DNA from: Antennarius striatus
Taxonomy: Eukaryota; Chordata; Actinopteri; Lophiiformes; Antennariidae
NCBI RefSeq assembly: GCF_040054535.1
Contig: NC_090781.1
Span: 13,289,982-13,353,981, forward strand
Length of the DNA stretch: 64,000 nt
Reading direction: 5' to 3'
Shown here piece after piece: positions 48,002 to 61,157 of the stretch. The notes beneath the pieces were generated by a model. The model searched no databases, was not told the origin of the DNA, and saw only the letters and a program-made list of their open reading frames with translations. How positions within the stretch are numbered: position 1 is the stretch's first letter; every line of letters starts with the position of its first letter. Made by a program: the position numbers and the translations under genes.

Positions 48002-51000
48002 TCAGTTGGGCCTCGTGGCTTCTTCAGTGGTATAGAGATATGCAGCATCATCCTCTCCATAGATAATGGCCACAGTCTCACCAGCATCCGGTGCACTGGT
48101 ATGTAGGTAAGCCTGAAGCAGAGAAAACAGAAAAGGTTCCCTTTTACATTTTGGTAAATGAATTGAATCCCCCCCCCCCAAAAAAAAATTTGGAATTCAT
48201 CTCTGCCTGAGTTGTTTTTTTTCAGTTTCATCACATTATTATCCCCCAGAAAAATACTACAATGCACGTACTGCTACAAGGAACCTAATATTAATTACAT
48301 GTTTGACTTTGACTCAAATCTCTACTTGGGTCTAGAAGCATCAATCTCTTCACCCTCTCCAGCAGCTGCAGTCGCTCCTCGTTCAACAGGTTGTTCTGTC
48401 TCAGCTGGCTGACTGTGCTCTCCAGGCCGAGAAGCTTCTCCAGGTGCCGACGGTGTCGCTGCTGCAGCACTTTCACCTTCTTCTGCAGCTCAACCACAAT
48501 GGCCTCCAGTTGCTCCTTGCTCAAACTGTTTTTATGGTAGCTGGTCATGTAAGATAAATTGAAAGAGATGCTTACTGTATGCTAACAGCAAATATATTTT
48601 TCAGCTGAACTAGTAATGTTGAACCAATGAAGGGGGGGTTCAGGGAGTCTGTGCCCCCCTGAAGCTGAGAGCTTTTTAGTAATTTATACATGATAACTTT
48701 GACTTTAATATGCCACTACGAATGTTTGAAGTGAAATGCCACCAACATTCTTATTTGTCTAAATTGTCTAATTGTTTCACAAATTTCCCCAGTGTGGGAC
48801 AAATAGAGGGTTATCTTATCTTGGTATTCAACCAATCACCAAGTTGTTCCATTTTCCTGTTGATTGTGGAAAATCTGCTGCAAAATTGAGTTGATAGCCA
48901 AGATTCACAGAATTGCCATCTTACCAGTGTTCCTCTAGCTGGTAGTGCTGTGAATCGATGCTGTCCTCCTCTGATTGGCCATCATCTCCCTCACCCTCAT
49001 CTGTGTCCAGTTTTTCCACGGTGAGAACCAGAGATGAGGGGGACGGTTGCACATGCTTGGATACTATAGGTAAAATGGATGGGATGGGTTTGGAGCTCAG
49101 AGCGGACGACAGGACTGTATCTGGAACGGAGGTGAACCTGGACTTTGTTTCATTAGGGAAAATGTTTGGCATTGTTTCGAAGTAAGAGATGACTTGACTG
49201 TCACAGTCTTCATGAACTTCTGAGAATTCATCACCGGTAACAGTCACAAATTCAACACAGAGAGAAGTCAAAGCCTCATCTGTGCATTCAAACACAGGAT
49301 TGTCCATGACCAACCCATGGCCCTGAGTCAAAATAGCAGCAGTGATCCCATTCACAAGCTCATCTTGCCCTTCAGACATTAATATCAGTTCTGTGTTCTC
49401 TCCATTACTTAAATCATTTACTGTTTGAAATAAAGTTAAAGGGAACTTTGTCCCACTCTGGAAATAACAGTCATATTGTCCACCGTTACTCGTTTCCTCC
49501 AGGTCTTCTCCCTGCGATGGGTCGACAGTGATCTCATATGTGTGCACCGTATGCAAAGAATTTTCGACCATCAGAGCATCAGCAGCCTTCAACACGTCAT
49601 CTGACACCACCGTGCTTTCATCATCGTCAGCTCGCAAACGTTTCGGCATCTCCTCGCTGTGATCAGTAGCTTTCCGTTTCTAGAAAGCAGAAAGCAGAAC
49701 AGTTGGATCAAATTCAACACATTTGTTATTTTTGTGTAAAATGCAAAAATGCAAACACAACATTTCTAATTCAAAAAATTGCAACAACGGTCTAATAATC
49801 ATTTGAATAAATACATGTGTAAATAGGTTTGTTTTAATGCTCTATATTGCGTATTATAAGGAAAACAATTTGTCATATAGTCGTAGTCAACTTTATTGTC
49901 AAATGTACCATATATGCAAGACATACAGCACAGATGAAATTACAGTCCTCTCAGACCCACAGGCAGTAAAAAAACACAAAAGAGCTGCTCTAGCAGGAGA
50001 GAGAGGAGCCACTGCGTGTGCATGCGCCGCCATCGTAAAAAGGTTTGTCGCAGTAAAGCCCAACAGAACCCAACATAATATGATACAGAAAAGCATCAAG
50101 GAGTAGCCGTGACTCACAATCATCAGACTCCACTCTAGTCTCCACTGCTTTAACATATATGTTGTATTACACTAGACACTATCTAGACAGGTGGCTGCAC
50201 ATCACCAATGTCTTACTCAAATTTCTGTCAGAAAATCCATTACAAAAGAAACAAATGAATAAGAGGGCATTTCTGTAATGCTAGAGTAATTACTTGTCAG
50301 TAGTGTGTAGAATTACATTTTCAGTACCTCATTCTCCTGGAAGATAGTAGGCACAGCGTCGTTATCAAGGTAGCGGATGCCCCAACGCACCTTGAAGCAC
50401 GAGGGTGCGAAATGTTTGTGGCATATATACTGGTGTCGAGAGGGGGTCCAGCACTCTCGCCCCATGTTTTTCAGCCACTGCTGAAGCCGGACTGTGTCGT
50501 GTAGAGGGAACCTGTAGACCACAGACGGAAGACGCTGGTTACACTCAGACTTATTCAGGAATAAGTGACAATTTCTTAATTTCTCAAATCAAATGACATG
50601 CAAATGCACAGAAAATCATAATTTGCATTTCTCTTTTACTCATAATTTGAAAGTTAAGTCAGCAAACAGAGTTTGAACATAATACCACAAACTAGAGGAT
50701 CAGGAAAACAGACCGACTCATCACATTTTGGCTTGTGTAATTTGACCCTGCAGTGACATAATCCATCTGTAGTTTCTGAGACATTTGTAAGCACTGTTGT
50801 TGTTGTTGTTGTTGTTGTACTTGTATGTTAGGTTGAAATTACTACATTTGTGGCTTTGAAATGATACTGTCAAACACAATGAACTTACAGCGCTAACTTA
50901 CAAACGTAATCAGTAAACGACATAAAGTGTAGTGTATAACTTACAATACAAATCACAACTGTCCCAAAGGTGAAACCAAGATACAAACTTAACTGATCAT

Positions 51001-51227
51001 CAGAAAAACAGTAACATTTGCTGACATTCCGTAACAGCGTTGATTAAATCCAGTCATCACTGTCGACGTGAGGAAGACGTTGCTTTTCAAAGATATCACA
51101 GCACCTTATGAGCGAACAGCTGGATTAGAGACTGTTGAACAGAAACTTCTTACTTGTAGAAACTAATCCTGTCGTTCCCGCTCCCGGAGTCATTCCTACA
51201 GTTTGGGACGGAGCAATATTTTGGCAT
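48002..51227 (-). CDS. thap5: THAP-domain zinc-finger protein, THAP5-like
   Basis: A probable DNA-binding transcription regulator. Five exons: 51154-51227, 50328-50511, 48925-49679, 48354-48540 and 48002-48112, giving 436 residues in one frame with GT-AG introns. Residues 1-86 are a THAP finger: MPKYCSVPNC supplies C5 and C10, later CxxH is YICHKH, and AVPTIF closes it. WLKNMGRECW and RWGIRYL are close to human THAP5. The middle is acidic and low in known motifs; KRLRADDDE may be nuclear targeting. An HCF-1-binding motif EHCY is made by joining exons 3 and 4, just before a coiled coil (KNSLSKEQLEAIVVELQKKV onward). The layout of finger, acidic middle, HBM and coiled coil is that of THAP5. Another THAP paralogue is possible. 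Confidence 0.85.
49881..49970 (-). repeat. Non-LTR retroposon 3' tail, copy 1
   Basis: Minus sense: CCTGTGGGTCTGAGAGGACT, CATCTGTGCTGTAT, ATATATGGTAC, then TTGACAATAAAGTTGACTA. The same tail occurs at 57352-57447 and 59389-59476. It lies in the THAP gene's intron 2. Confidence 0.7.
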
Positions 51228-53932
51228 CGCAAGCTGGTGTTGTTGGGGGTGACGTCTCCGTGTTCAGCTGGGTTCACAACAAGGTGAGACTCGTGCTGTG
51301 TTGTCAGCTCGGCGCATAGTTGACGAATGAGGATCAGCTGTTAGAGGTCGTGACGTCACTCTACGCGACAGGAAGTCAGTTTTTCTTTTAAGAAAATGTT
51401 TATGAAAATAATGTGATTTTAATTAGACTCTTGAAAACAACTTGGTGACACCAGAGAAACGTCTTTGCTATATGAGTTTCACGTCAGTATCACGTTAGAA
51501 GAATGTTTGGATTGACCTGTAAATAACATCAACGGGTTCCTGAGTGGCCCGTCAAACTGCTCCATGTTTGGCCGATCCAACAGGTCTATGGCCCGTCTAA
51601 CAGGTTCAGTTATTTCCAGTGATTCAATTTTCGTTTCAGAAACGAAAATTCTATTTAAAATTCAAAAGCCAAAATTGAAATAAAAGGTGTTATAAATTAC
51701 CTTCATGAAAGGATGTCACTTTTTTCCCCCTGTTGTGAATAAGTACAAATAAAATAACAGGAAACGGAAATAGAACTGTAAAGTCCAGCATTTTAAAAAA
51801 AAAGGGGGAAAAAAAGATTAAGACCGGAAGTGATTATCTGACTACAAAATAAGAGCGTTGGCACTGTGGCGACCCCGAACAGGACAAGCCGAGGGGAAAC
51901 CAAGTGTCGATATTAAATAACTTTCATATAGAATAGTACTGCAGTCGAATAATCAGTGGTCCCTTATATCAGATTCACTGTTCATACAACGGAATGTTCA
52001 GTTTTGTGCAGTGGACCATTCAGGGTTCCATAATATTCAGTGTGTCATGGTTAAAGGTCGGGCTGAGGCGCACCACCACGTTCTTGTTCTGTAGTCAGAT
52101 AATCCAGTTATTTGTTATCAAGTGACTTTATACCTTATTTCAATCAGAAAAATAAACAAACCACCCCTTTTCCATTGTTATTCCAGAAACCAAAGTCAAA
52201 TAACGAAAAGACACATAGATCATGGTGCCATTTTATCCTCCCATTTCTCGACTGATATCAACTTATTTCAATATCGATTTTTCTGATTTTATTTCACAAT
52301 TATAGAAACGTCTTATTACACTATAATTTACATGAAATACAGAGAAAGCTGTCATCAAGGTAAACAGAATTTTAGCACGTTCGTGTGCCATTTGGAAGTT
52401 TCGAAGTATTTACGTTTTTTATGTTGTACAGTATAGAAACTAGTCAAAGTAAACAAACGCCACTCAAAAGTTGTGACTCAGTGTATTTAAACAAAGTAAC
52501 CTATTGCTACTTTTTTAAATTATGAAAACCCCGAAGTGTAGTTTTTTTAGTAATATGGATCAGTGTGTGGTAGCTGTTACTCAATCACTTTGTGCAATGC
52601 AATGATAAAGACCTGTTAAAAGCATTTTGACAACTGGCCAGTATAAATATGAAGAACAGATAGTCATTCAAATGGATTTCATGGATTTCTTGAGTTACAT
52701 CTTGGGAGGAAAAAATCAGTTTTTTTACCTCACATCAATACTTAACCCTTTAACTATTAGGGATAAAGACACATTTTACTATCTACATTTTGTGAACAGT
52801 CCAAACTGCTCACAGTGCATCGCTGTACAAACCAAATGTTGAGTATATTCACACAAATGCAGACATTATCTTTCTAAAATCACTGGACTTTATTTTTTTT
52901 AATAACTTTCTCCAAACATTACATGTAATCTTTAAATGATACAGTATATATATACATACACGTCGGTGTATCTCTTTATCTAAAAAGTTGAGGGCCACTG
53001 AACAATGCAGCTGTGCGTTTCAAGACAGGATTGCATTTAGGACGTTTGTGTACTTGAGAAATCCACATATGGGGGTGGTAAGTCACCAGGAATCGAACAC
53101 GTATTCAGAGACTGGAGTGCCATCAGTTTTTGTCTTACAGCAAAGCTGGTTTGGAGGGTGAACTGTGCAAGAGCTTCTGGGTGAGTGGCAAAATGATAAT
53201 GAGGGATTCAAACCAGGAGAGCAGCAGCATCTTCCTCAACAGGGAAGCAGTGCAAAACAACGGACCAGCTACTTGATTGAACCAACTAAATACACCACAT
53301 ATGGCAAACAGCACCTTTAACAGTGTACCTAGGGACAATCATTTTATTTCTTTGTTACATCATAACTTATATTTCTGTAGAACTAAGGGGGGAAAGCCCC
53401 AACATACTGTAAGATGGTTTGTGAAACACTGACATGCTGCATTGAACTCAGTTCACAATGCTCTAAGCTGGCCAACAGGACAATGTTTGGCTTCAGAATC
53501 ACAAGACGCTCCTTGTAAAAACTGAACAATCATTTTCATACAGATCTTTGGTACATACCAGCTATTTGATTCCAGCTGCTGCATGGATCAGATATTTTAA
53601 AAAAAACAAACTCCTCTGAAATTCTCATGATTGGGTTCTTCACCCACTGATGGAAAACATGAGTGAATAAATGGACAACGGAATGGGTATTTTCCAGTTT
53701 AAACCAATAACTTGATAGAATATACCCAGTGCAGGACTGAGCTTGTGGAAGTGATCTCTTCCTGTCTTAACTATACCACATATTCTCTGCACACAACTAG
53801 TGGAAGTTTGTTGAGGAGTGGGAATCCCTTGGGCTAAGCATCAATAAGAGCATGTCCGAGCACTGGAGGGAGAGAGGTGGCTGGCTGGGGCTCAAGTGAG
53901 ATGGGAGGTCAACCATGTCACAGACGTGGCTT
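51228..53932. other. THAP gene promoter and PPP5C 3' flank
   Basis: An ETS-type CCGGAAGT lies at 51824-51831. A minus-strand AATAAA at 53343-53348 could end PPP5C transcripts, about 590 bases past its stop. A LINE tail fragment is at 51863-51902. I see no gene. Confidence 0.4.
51863..51902 (+). repeat. RTE-type LINE 3' end fragment
   Basis: CACTGTGGCGACCCC followed by AGGACAAGCCGAGGGGAAA is the reverse complement of the GGGGTCGCCACAG...CGGCTTTTCCC end seen in the two LINE copies at 54020 and 63273. Short and diverged. Confidence 0.5.
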
Positions 53933-56900
53933 CTACATCATCCCCAACTGCATTAGTGTGTTGGCATATGCCATGGGCTTGACATTTGGATGAGGCTGCA
54001 AAAGAAAACAAATATTAGCTCTTCTTCTTTTCCTTTCGGCTTTTCCCATCAGGGGTCGCCACAGTGAATCAGTTGCCTCCATCTAACCCTGTCTTCTACA
54101 TCCTCTTCTCTCACACCAACTACTTTCATGTCCTCTTTCACTACATCCATAAACCTCCTCTTTGGTCTTCCTCTAGGCCTCCCGCCTGGCAGTTCAAAAC
54201 TCAGCATCCTTCTACCAATATATTCCCTATCTCTCCTCTGGACATGTCCAAACCATCTCAGTCTGTCCTCTCTGACTTTATCTCCAAGACCTCTAACATG
54301 TGCTGTCCCTCTGATGTACTCATTCCTGATCCTATCCTTCCTGGTCACTCCCAGAGAGAACCTCAGCATCTTCATCTCTGCTACCTCCAGCTCTGTCTCC
54401 TGTCTTTTCCTCAGTGACACTGTCTCTAGACTCTAGACAGTTCCTGTTATTCTAGCTGAATCACACAATACACCTGACACCTTTCTATTTTGTCCATTGT
54501 TCTGGACTGTTGACCTTAAGTACTTAAAATCCTCCACCTTCTTGATCTCTTCTCCCTGTAACCTCACTCTTCCACTTGGGTCCCTCTCATTCACACACAT
54601 GTACTGTGTCTTACTGCGGCTAACCTTCATTCCTCTCCTTTCCAGGACAAACCTCCACCTCTCTAGCTTCTCCTCCACCTGTTCCCTGCTCTCACTGCAG
54701 ATAACAATGTCATCTGCAAACATCATAGTCCATGGAGATTCCTGTCTAACCTCGTCTGTCAGCCTGTCCATCACCATAGCGAACAAGAAGGGGCTCAGAG
54801 CTGATCCCTGATGCAGTCCCACCTCCACCTGAACTCCTCTGTCACACTGATACTGCAAAAATTATTTTAGAAGCCTTTCTATCTGGGGTTCCAACTACCG
54901 GTAATAATACTAAATAGCCACTTGCAAAAGAGGATTACCCAAATGGAAATCAAATATGATGACTATATTTGACAATATGAGTCACACTCATTGTCTACAA
55001 TTATCCACACTCCAGTGGTTCTGTTCTATCCCTAACTAAATCAATTGGCATGATTAAAATAATGACATCATATAAAACACATCTAGGCACATTGTGACCA
55101 CTAGAGAGCAGGATACTGACCACAGCAGTGAACTGGTGAAACTCTGGCTTGAGGTCCGATCCCCTGAGGTGAATATAAGCTCCTTTGTTTCCCATCTGAT
55201 CACTGAAAGAAATTGAAGTACAAAACCTTTATGTTAATGTAAAAGTGACAACTGGCTCATCACTCTTAATGAATCAGTACGAATACTTACCAGTAGTTGG
55301 GTGCTGAGAACACGGTGATGCACTTCCCTGAATGAGTGACTTCGTAGCCCTCAGCTTTGACCTCATGACTACGCACAATATAATCCAGCTTATTCTGTTC
55401 CAGGAAACGCTCCGTCACATCGGGGCCGAACTGACAACTCACTCCTCTCTTGCTGATGGACCTACCATTCTGTACGACACAGACAGACATGGACAAATTA
55501 ATTCTTTAACAATACCAGAAGAGATCACAAGCTATTGCTTGCCAATTGTATTCATTGTAGCAATGGGGTGGGAACTGACCTGAGGTTGTGGATCTGACCA
55601 AAGAAGGTCACACATGGGCCCTGTGAGACAGAAAGGCAAGATAGAGAAATATACTCATTTTGTTTTGAGACTTAGTCTCCTTGAGTAAGATTCAAAATCA
55701 TGCTGTATCTGTGGTACAATCCAACCTGAGTCTGGTGGTTGTCTGTTCCTGTCAATTTTTCTTAAATCTTCCAATGTGACACCATCTTCACTAAACAGTC
55801 CACCGTGCATAACCTGGGATGGAGGATCTTATTAGGGCTGTGTGCACAGTTCAATACATTAATTCTCTGTCATTAAGGGTTAGGGTAGTCTGCTGCATGA
55901 TCTGGGATAATAATGGCCATGTGTCCCTTAACAAAGATCCCAGTGCAGCACTTGGGGAGCAAGCTGGTGTAGACTGACATTTCATAGGGTAGATGAATGC
56001 TCACAGCCCACTGTGCCATTGCTTACCAGTACTTTGTTGTTGATACATTGTGCAAGAGGCAGCCACTGGAAGACCTCACTAAACAGCTGGAACATCTGGG
56101 CTGTGTACTTGGCTTTGATCTCCCCTTCAAATCCATACATCTGGTTCATGTTGTCTGTCTCATGGTTACCTAGAGGTAAAAGTCTTGGATCAGTCATCAC
56201 TTTTAAGTAGCGCTAATAAAACAGCAGGGACCAAAAATTACATGTCAGAAATCACTGTCGTCAGACAGTGCGCACTCACCCCTAAGCAAATGGAAGTTGT
56301 CAGGGTAGAGCAGCTTGAAACCAAAGAGTGTGAGAATGACCTCAAGAGAGAAAGAGCCACGATCCACAAAGTCACCATTGAACAGCTGAATTCAGTTGTT
56401 AAGCATTACAAAGCACACAATTTGGTTTTGAAGCTTTAAGCTGTTCACTGAGACACAGAGCAACAGAAAAAAAGAGGACTGCAGTCAACAGGAATAGGAC
56501 TTGGCAGCATGTTGCCTGTGTAATTAAACATGACGCAACAAAGTTAAAAAAGTTACTGTTCGAGAGTTGCCTCACAAATAAGAAGAGCTTTTTAAAGACA
56601 TCATACCTTAGGCAGTTTTATGTCAAGTCCTGCAATACAATGTATTGTGACTGCTGCATCCCACCATGCATCAGTAATGCAGAGTTCTTTCTAATACACA
56701 GACAATGAATTACATTTAATTTGGGTAAATGCCTGCAAAAAGAAAGGATACATAAGGGTTGGTGTCTGATGGTAAACCGTTCAGCGTGAAGATGTTGAGG
56801 AGATCATAGTATTGCCCATGAGTGTCCCCACAAATAGTTATTTTTTCTGTCTGTGGAAGAGAGCAGTAGCATTATGTTAGTTCTTGACACTCTTCTCAAA

Positions 56901-59900
56901 AGAAAATACCCCTCACACAACATGCTTTCCTGTGTAAAGTCCAAACAACAGGGCAAAAAACTGTCCAGGCAAGCCGTCTTTAATTTGGAAAGTTAACATG
57001 TCGTTTTCCTGCTGCATTTGAAATTTCAGTGTCTAAGATGAAGAATTGCATTCCTGTTGCCAGATTTAAACTTTTCCCAGAAACAGCCCATTAGATGTGA
57101 AGAAAAGCAGAAATCCCTCATTCCGCCGCTGTCTTACAGGCTGACAAGAGTTGATAGTCTAATAATGCATTCATTGCTGCTCTCTGTTTATGAAATACGA
57201 AGTCATTTCTATCACGAGCTTCTGCAAAGTCCTCACCTCTTTTAATGTGATTTCAACCAGACTCGGTAGTTTTGATAGAACATCTTTAACTTGCACCAAA
57301 ATCTAAAAGAATGTAAAAAGAAATAAACAATTAAAAATGTATGTTTCCATCAGTACCTGTATATGCCTGTGGGTCTGCACCACATACATCTGTGCTGTTC
57401 GTGCATATATGGTACATTTGACAATAAAGTTGACTATGACTATGATATTTACCTGATAAGCACACTTTCTGTGTAGTTTCTTCTGGTCCTTAAACCAATC
57501 CATCATGTCCTTCATGAATGTGACCGTAACCTTCCCATCTTCCAGTTTGGGTCCAACGTAATCGTCCTCAATAGCTGCGACACAAGATCATTGTTATCTT
57601 AGACAAAAAAATCCAGTGATTCCAAGTATTTCATTATCAGTTTCTTTCGCTCTGTCAGCACACATGAGACTAAAACACATTATGTTTAAAGATGGTTTTA
57701 TATATCTGCTGAAGAACACATGAAACATACTCATGCTTTCAATGTCCAGTGAGTCCACAACAGATTTTTTAATCTCGTCGCTGGCAATGGCTCTTTCAAA
57801 AGCCTTCTGCTTCACAATCTTGTTACATTCTTGATACTTCATCTTGGCATCTTTGTCATTTGGCCGAACCCTCACAACCTGTAATAACACAGAAATTATA
57901 CAAAATGCCTATAATGATTACAGATATTCTTTTACACATGAAACTGATTCAACATAGGGTAGGGTTAGTACTTTTCATTACTTGAAAATGCAAACAGTTC
58001 ATATTACTTCATATATTGTAATGTGTGGACAAATGGAAAACAGTGACAATACAATTTTATCATTCCAGAAGCAGATAAAATTCTACTTCCAACCTCATAC
58101 AGCTTTATGAGGAAGTTGTCATGTAGTTTTCTAGTTTGTCATAACAGGTCTCTAATGGCAATGGATTTAAATGGGATCACGACTGGATTGAAGGGACATC
58201 TCTACTCTAAAATAAGGAAACATAAACAACGTGACTTGTGTTGTCAGACCAACAGATGAAATCACAATTTTTTGGGGAGAAAACAAATCTGCATAAAATT
58301 TTAATTTAATTATACAATGCATATTGATAATATTTCCTACATTCTATTTTCAATCTTCATGGCAGATAAAATAATGCAGCAGACGAGTCGAATATAGTTC
58401 ATTTATTACCGTCTCATAGTCCTTAAGTGCAGCCTTGAACTTGCCCAGTGCCATGTTTGAGGTGGCACGACGATAATATCCCTTGATGTAGTTTTTGTCT
58501 ATGTCCAGGGCCTTCGTAGCATCAGCCAAGGCATAACCATAGCACTCTGTACGCAGGTATGCCAGGCTTCGGTTGCTGTAGTAGATGGCATTGGATGGAT
58601 TGAGCTCCAATGCTTCTGTGTAGTATTTGATGGCATTTTCATAGTCTTTATCTGAAAAATACGTATCACATCTTAAGTTGACACAAAATAGATCAACAAA
58701 TGAGTGCAGAGTATTATGTATATTTGCTTAGTCTATTTTGTTACACAGAGAAATGTGAAATTTGCTTGGTCAATGGAGTGAATTAGATTTGGTTGAAAAA
58801 AAATCAAAAAATATTTTCTACAATTATTAATACACCAAAATGATTGCAGAAAATTACATTAACAATGAAAATAATCGTGAATTACCACAGCATTTCTGTT
58901 TGTTCACAAAAACACTGAAAAACGGTGTTGAAGCAATCATTGGCAGTACTGGTTTACTATTTATTTACTAGTAAGCTGTTACTACAGTTGCACAATAATG
59001 CCAAAATAAAATGTGTTGAAATAGTTCTGACATTATTTTGTTTCTGTATCAACTTCAGTGATATATCAGTGTTTGCTCTGTTTGCCTCTTTGCACTTCAG
59101 TGTACTGATCTGGGCGTTTCAATGTTTGTTTGTTTTGTTTGTTTGTTTTTTCATACAGTGCCAGTGTCAGTAAAAAATAAATTGGCATAGGAATTAGTTC
59201 AATCAAGACCCAGCCGGGATTTCTCCTCCCAGAATAGAAAGAATACAATTAAACTTTATTAATCCTCGTAGGGAAATCGATACTGCTACAGCCTTTCGAA
59301 ATAAACACCCATCTACAATGATAGGGACCGTATTTCATTAGAATGTAGCCACAAGGAAAGGACAATCTTTGGTGGGGGGTTTTTTCTACCTGTGAGTCTG
59401 AGAGGACTGTAATTACATCTGTGCTGTATATGTCATTAATATATGGTACTTCTGACAATAAAGTTGACTATGACTGTAACTGAACAGTCTGTGCTCAGGT
59501 GACTCAACCCATGCTCCGCCTCAGTGCTCTTAACGCGCCTGTTCGCTGTTAACTTAAAGCTACACAATCACCTGTCAGCTAATTATCATTCTAGAATAAC
59601 ATTCGTGAGTAAAACAGAGGGACGTGCGCATGAATACGTTTCATCAAGAAACCACTAGCCTGAACAGGTTAGCAGTACACTATGCATGACGCGCAGCAGC
59701 ATGCGTTAACGTCGATGCTGTTGCTGCCGTTATTCTGGTTTCTAGCTAGTGTTAGCTAAATGAGCTAACCAGTCCAGAGTAATCCAATGAATGGGGTTTA
59801 CACTTAGCGTGCAATGTGATCGTAGCCTATCATTAGCAATCAGCTTCTTGTCCAGCGTCTTGCGATATAATTGCGTCAATAACATTATTTTCGGTTAAAT

Positions 59901-60020
59901 AGTTATCCGATAAAAACTCCTGGGAAAAGTAATTGAATTGACAGGTCTGTCATACCTACCTTTGAAGTACTTATTTGCCTTCTCCTTCAATAACTCTGCA
60001 TCATTACCGCCTTCCGCCAT
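53933..60020 (-). CDS. ppp5c: Serine/threonine protein phosphatase 5 catalytic subunit
   Basis: PP5 is an HSP90-associated phosphatase. Thirteen exons with consensus splice sites join in phase to 479 residues (human 499): 59960-60020, 58410-58651, 57731-57878, 57453-57574, 57237-57302, 56752-56850, 56280-56385, 56027-56169, 55726-55813, 55580-55620, 55291-55469, 55121-55202, 53933-53995. The TPR region (about 10-125) has [20 protein letters not shown] and YIKGYYRRA. The PPP catalytic motifs are in place: GDTHG, GDFVDRG, RGNHET and, later, [25 protein letters not shown]. The autoinhibitory C-end is [10 protein letters not shown] chose MAEGG at 60020; an upstream in-frame MAHQSEYG is possible. 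Intron 12 holds a LINE fragment. No break is seen. Confidence 0.96.
54020..54853 (-). mobile_element. RTE-clade (Rex3-like) LINE, 5'-truncated, internally deleted
   Basis: On the minus strand the 5' part reads a reverse-transcriptase end: [33 protein letters not shown], then the C-terminal block [20 protein letters not shown] and [20 protein letters not shown]. The 3' end is GGGGTCGCC...GAAAGGAAAAGAAGAAGA. Compared with the copy at 63273, an internal stretch around 54430-54510 is shortened and the frame is broken there. It lies in intron 12 of PPP5C in the sense direction. It starts abruptly near 54853, the usual 5' truncation. Confidence 0.85.
57352..57447 (+). repeat. Non-LTR retroposon 3' tail, copy 2
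   Basis: TGCCTGTGGGTCTG...CATCTGTGCTGT...ATATATGGTACATTTGACAA and AAAGTTGACTATGACTATGA. In PPP5C intron 4, directly upstream of the minus-strand donor at 57453. Confidence 0.7.
59389..59476 (+). repeat. Non-LTR retroposon 3' tail, copy 3
   Basis: CTGTGAGTCTGAGAGGACTG, CATCTGTGCTGTATATG, then TGACAATAAAGTTGACTATG. In PPP5C intron 1. An AAACTTTATTAATCCTCGTA motif at about 59250, another frequent fish retroposon end, lies next to it. Confidence 0.7.
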
Positions 60021-60120
60021 TTTCTTCACACTGCCGTATTCCGATTGGTGCGCCATTGACGGTGCTGTCGTAAAAGTCGTAAAGTCTCTCTTCAATGGAT
60101 TTTTTTAAAAATACAATAAT

Positions 60121-60190
60121 AGGCTCCGGCTCCTCGTGACCCGCTGCGACGGATATAGCGGTGGTAATCTGAAGATGACTGACTGACTGA
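60121..60190 (+). repeat. SINE-like tail fragment at the PPP5C promoter
   Basis: GGCTCCGGCTCCTCGTGACC, GGATATAGCGGTGGTAA, then (GACT)n. This matches the tail of the repeat at 18926-19262. It begins 100 bases upstream of the PPP5C start codon. Confidence 0.55.
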
Positions 60191-60868
60191 CAATAATAAA
60201 TGCTTGGTAGCTGCTTCTATAATACACTACTGATATTAAAAGAAATATATTAAGAAGAAATGGTTGGGTCAATTGGAGGTTTGCCAAAGGACTAGTCTTA
60301 ACATTAAAGGATCGGGGAATGTGTCTTTAAGGAAAAAGAGGAAAAGGAAGAGCAAAGAGAGTAAGAATCGCCTCCAATTCGTCTCCAGACACAATGATGA
60401 GAAGGTTACAACAAGCAAATGTAGACAAGGACACCAGCACAAATTGCTTTTGATAAGATGCAATAGCAGAGGCAAATGGAAAGGATTTTGAACAAAGCAT
60501 CAAAGACACACAGAGTGTAGGATTTTACCGTCACCTGGACAACCTGACAGAGCATTGTAATACTCCCAAGTTCAGCTGGACCAAGCAGAAGAGGATCCAT
60601 TGTTTTCTTTCATGCTTTATTTGTGGTTATTTTGTTTTTTTTACAAAATGCAACAGTCCAGGTGGAATTCTGTCTGCCTTTAGTTCATTACGTTTCCAAA
60701 CCTGCAGGGGGCAGTAGAGACCCTCACTGAAATATCAATGAACTAAATGCAAGTCAACTGGTTGTGTTTGTAGGCAACAATGAGAATACTGATACAAAGA
60801 ATTAAAGTGAGATTAACCAGAAGAATGTTTGGGCGGTGAGTAAAATATTACAATCAAAACGTTACTTA

Positions 60869-61157
60869 ACAAGGCAGTCACAGACTGCAACATCCCACAT
60901 CCCCTTCGTCTTTCTATCTTATCCAGTTCCTGAGTGTACAAAAGTTTAACTTTGACCTTGACCTAGTTTTCTCAGGGTCAAGGTTATCATCTCATTTTCA
61001 TCCCCTTTGCCACCCACGTAATGTGCTTTTGTTTCATCCTTCTATCTGCAACGGTTGCGAAGATATTTGGTGGACATACTCAAGGACGAACGGACGGACA
61101 AACTAAAGGATGAACACAGAAACAATTACAATACATCACCGCTTTGAAACGGGATGT
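60869..61157 (+). repeat. Dispersed repeat family R1, copy 5
   Basis: Flank ACAAGGCAGTCACAGACTGC and ACATCCC at the left; GGGATGT at 61151-61157. Core TTTGACCTTGACCTAGTTTT followed by CTCAGGGTCAAGGTTATCA, and TTGCGAAGATATTTGGTGGA. A compact copy of about 290 bp. Confidence 0.85.

Noticed and set aside
52627-52842. A 71-codon plus-strand open frame between the THAP gene and PPP5C
   Set aside because: Short, AT-rich, with no motif or splice context.
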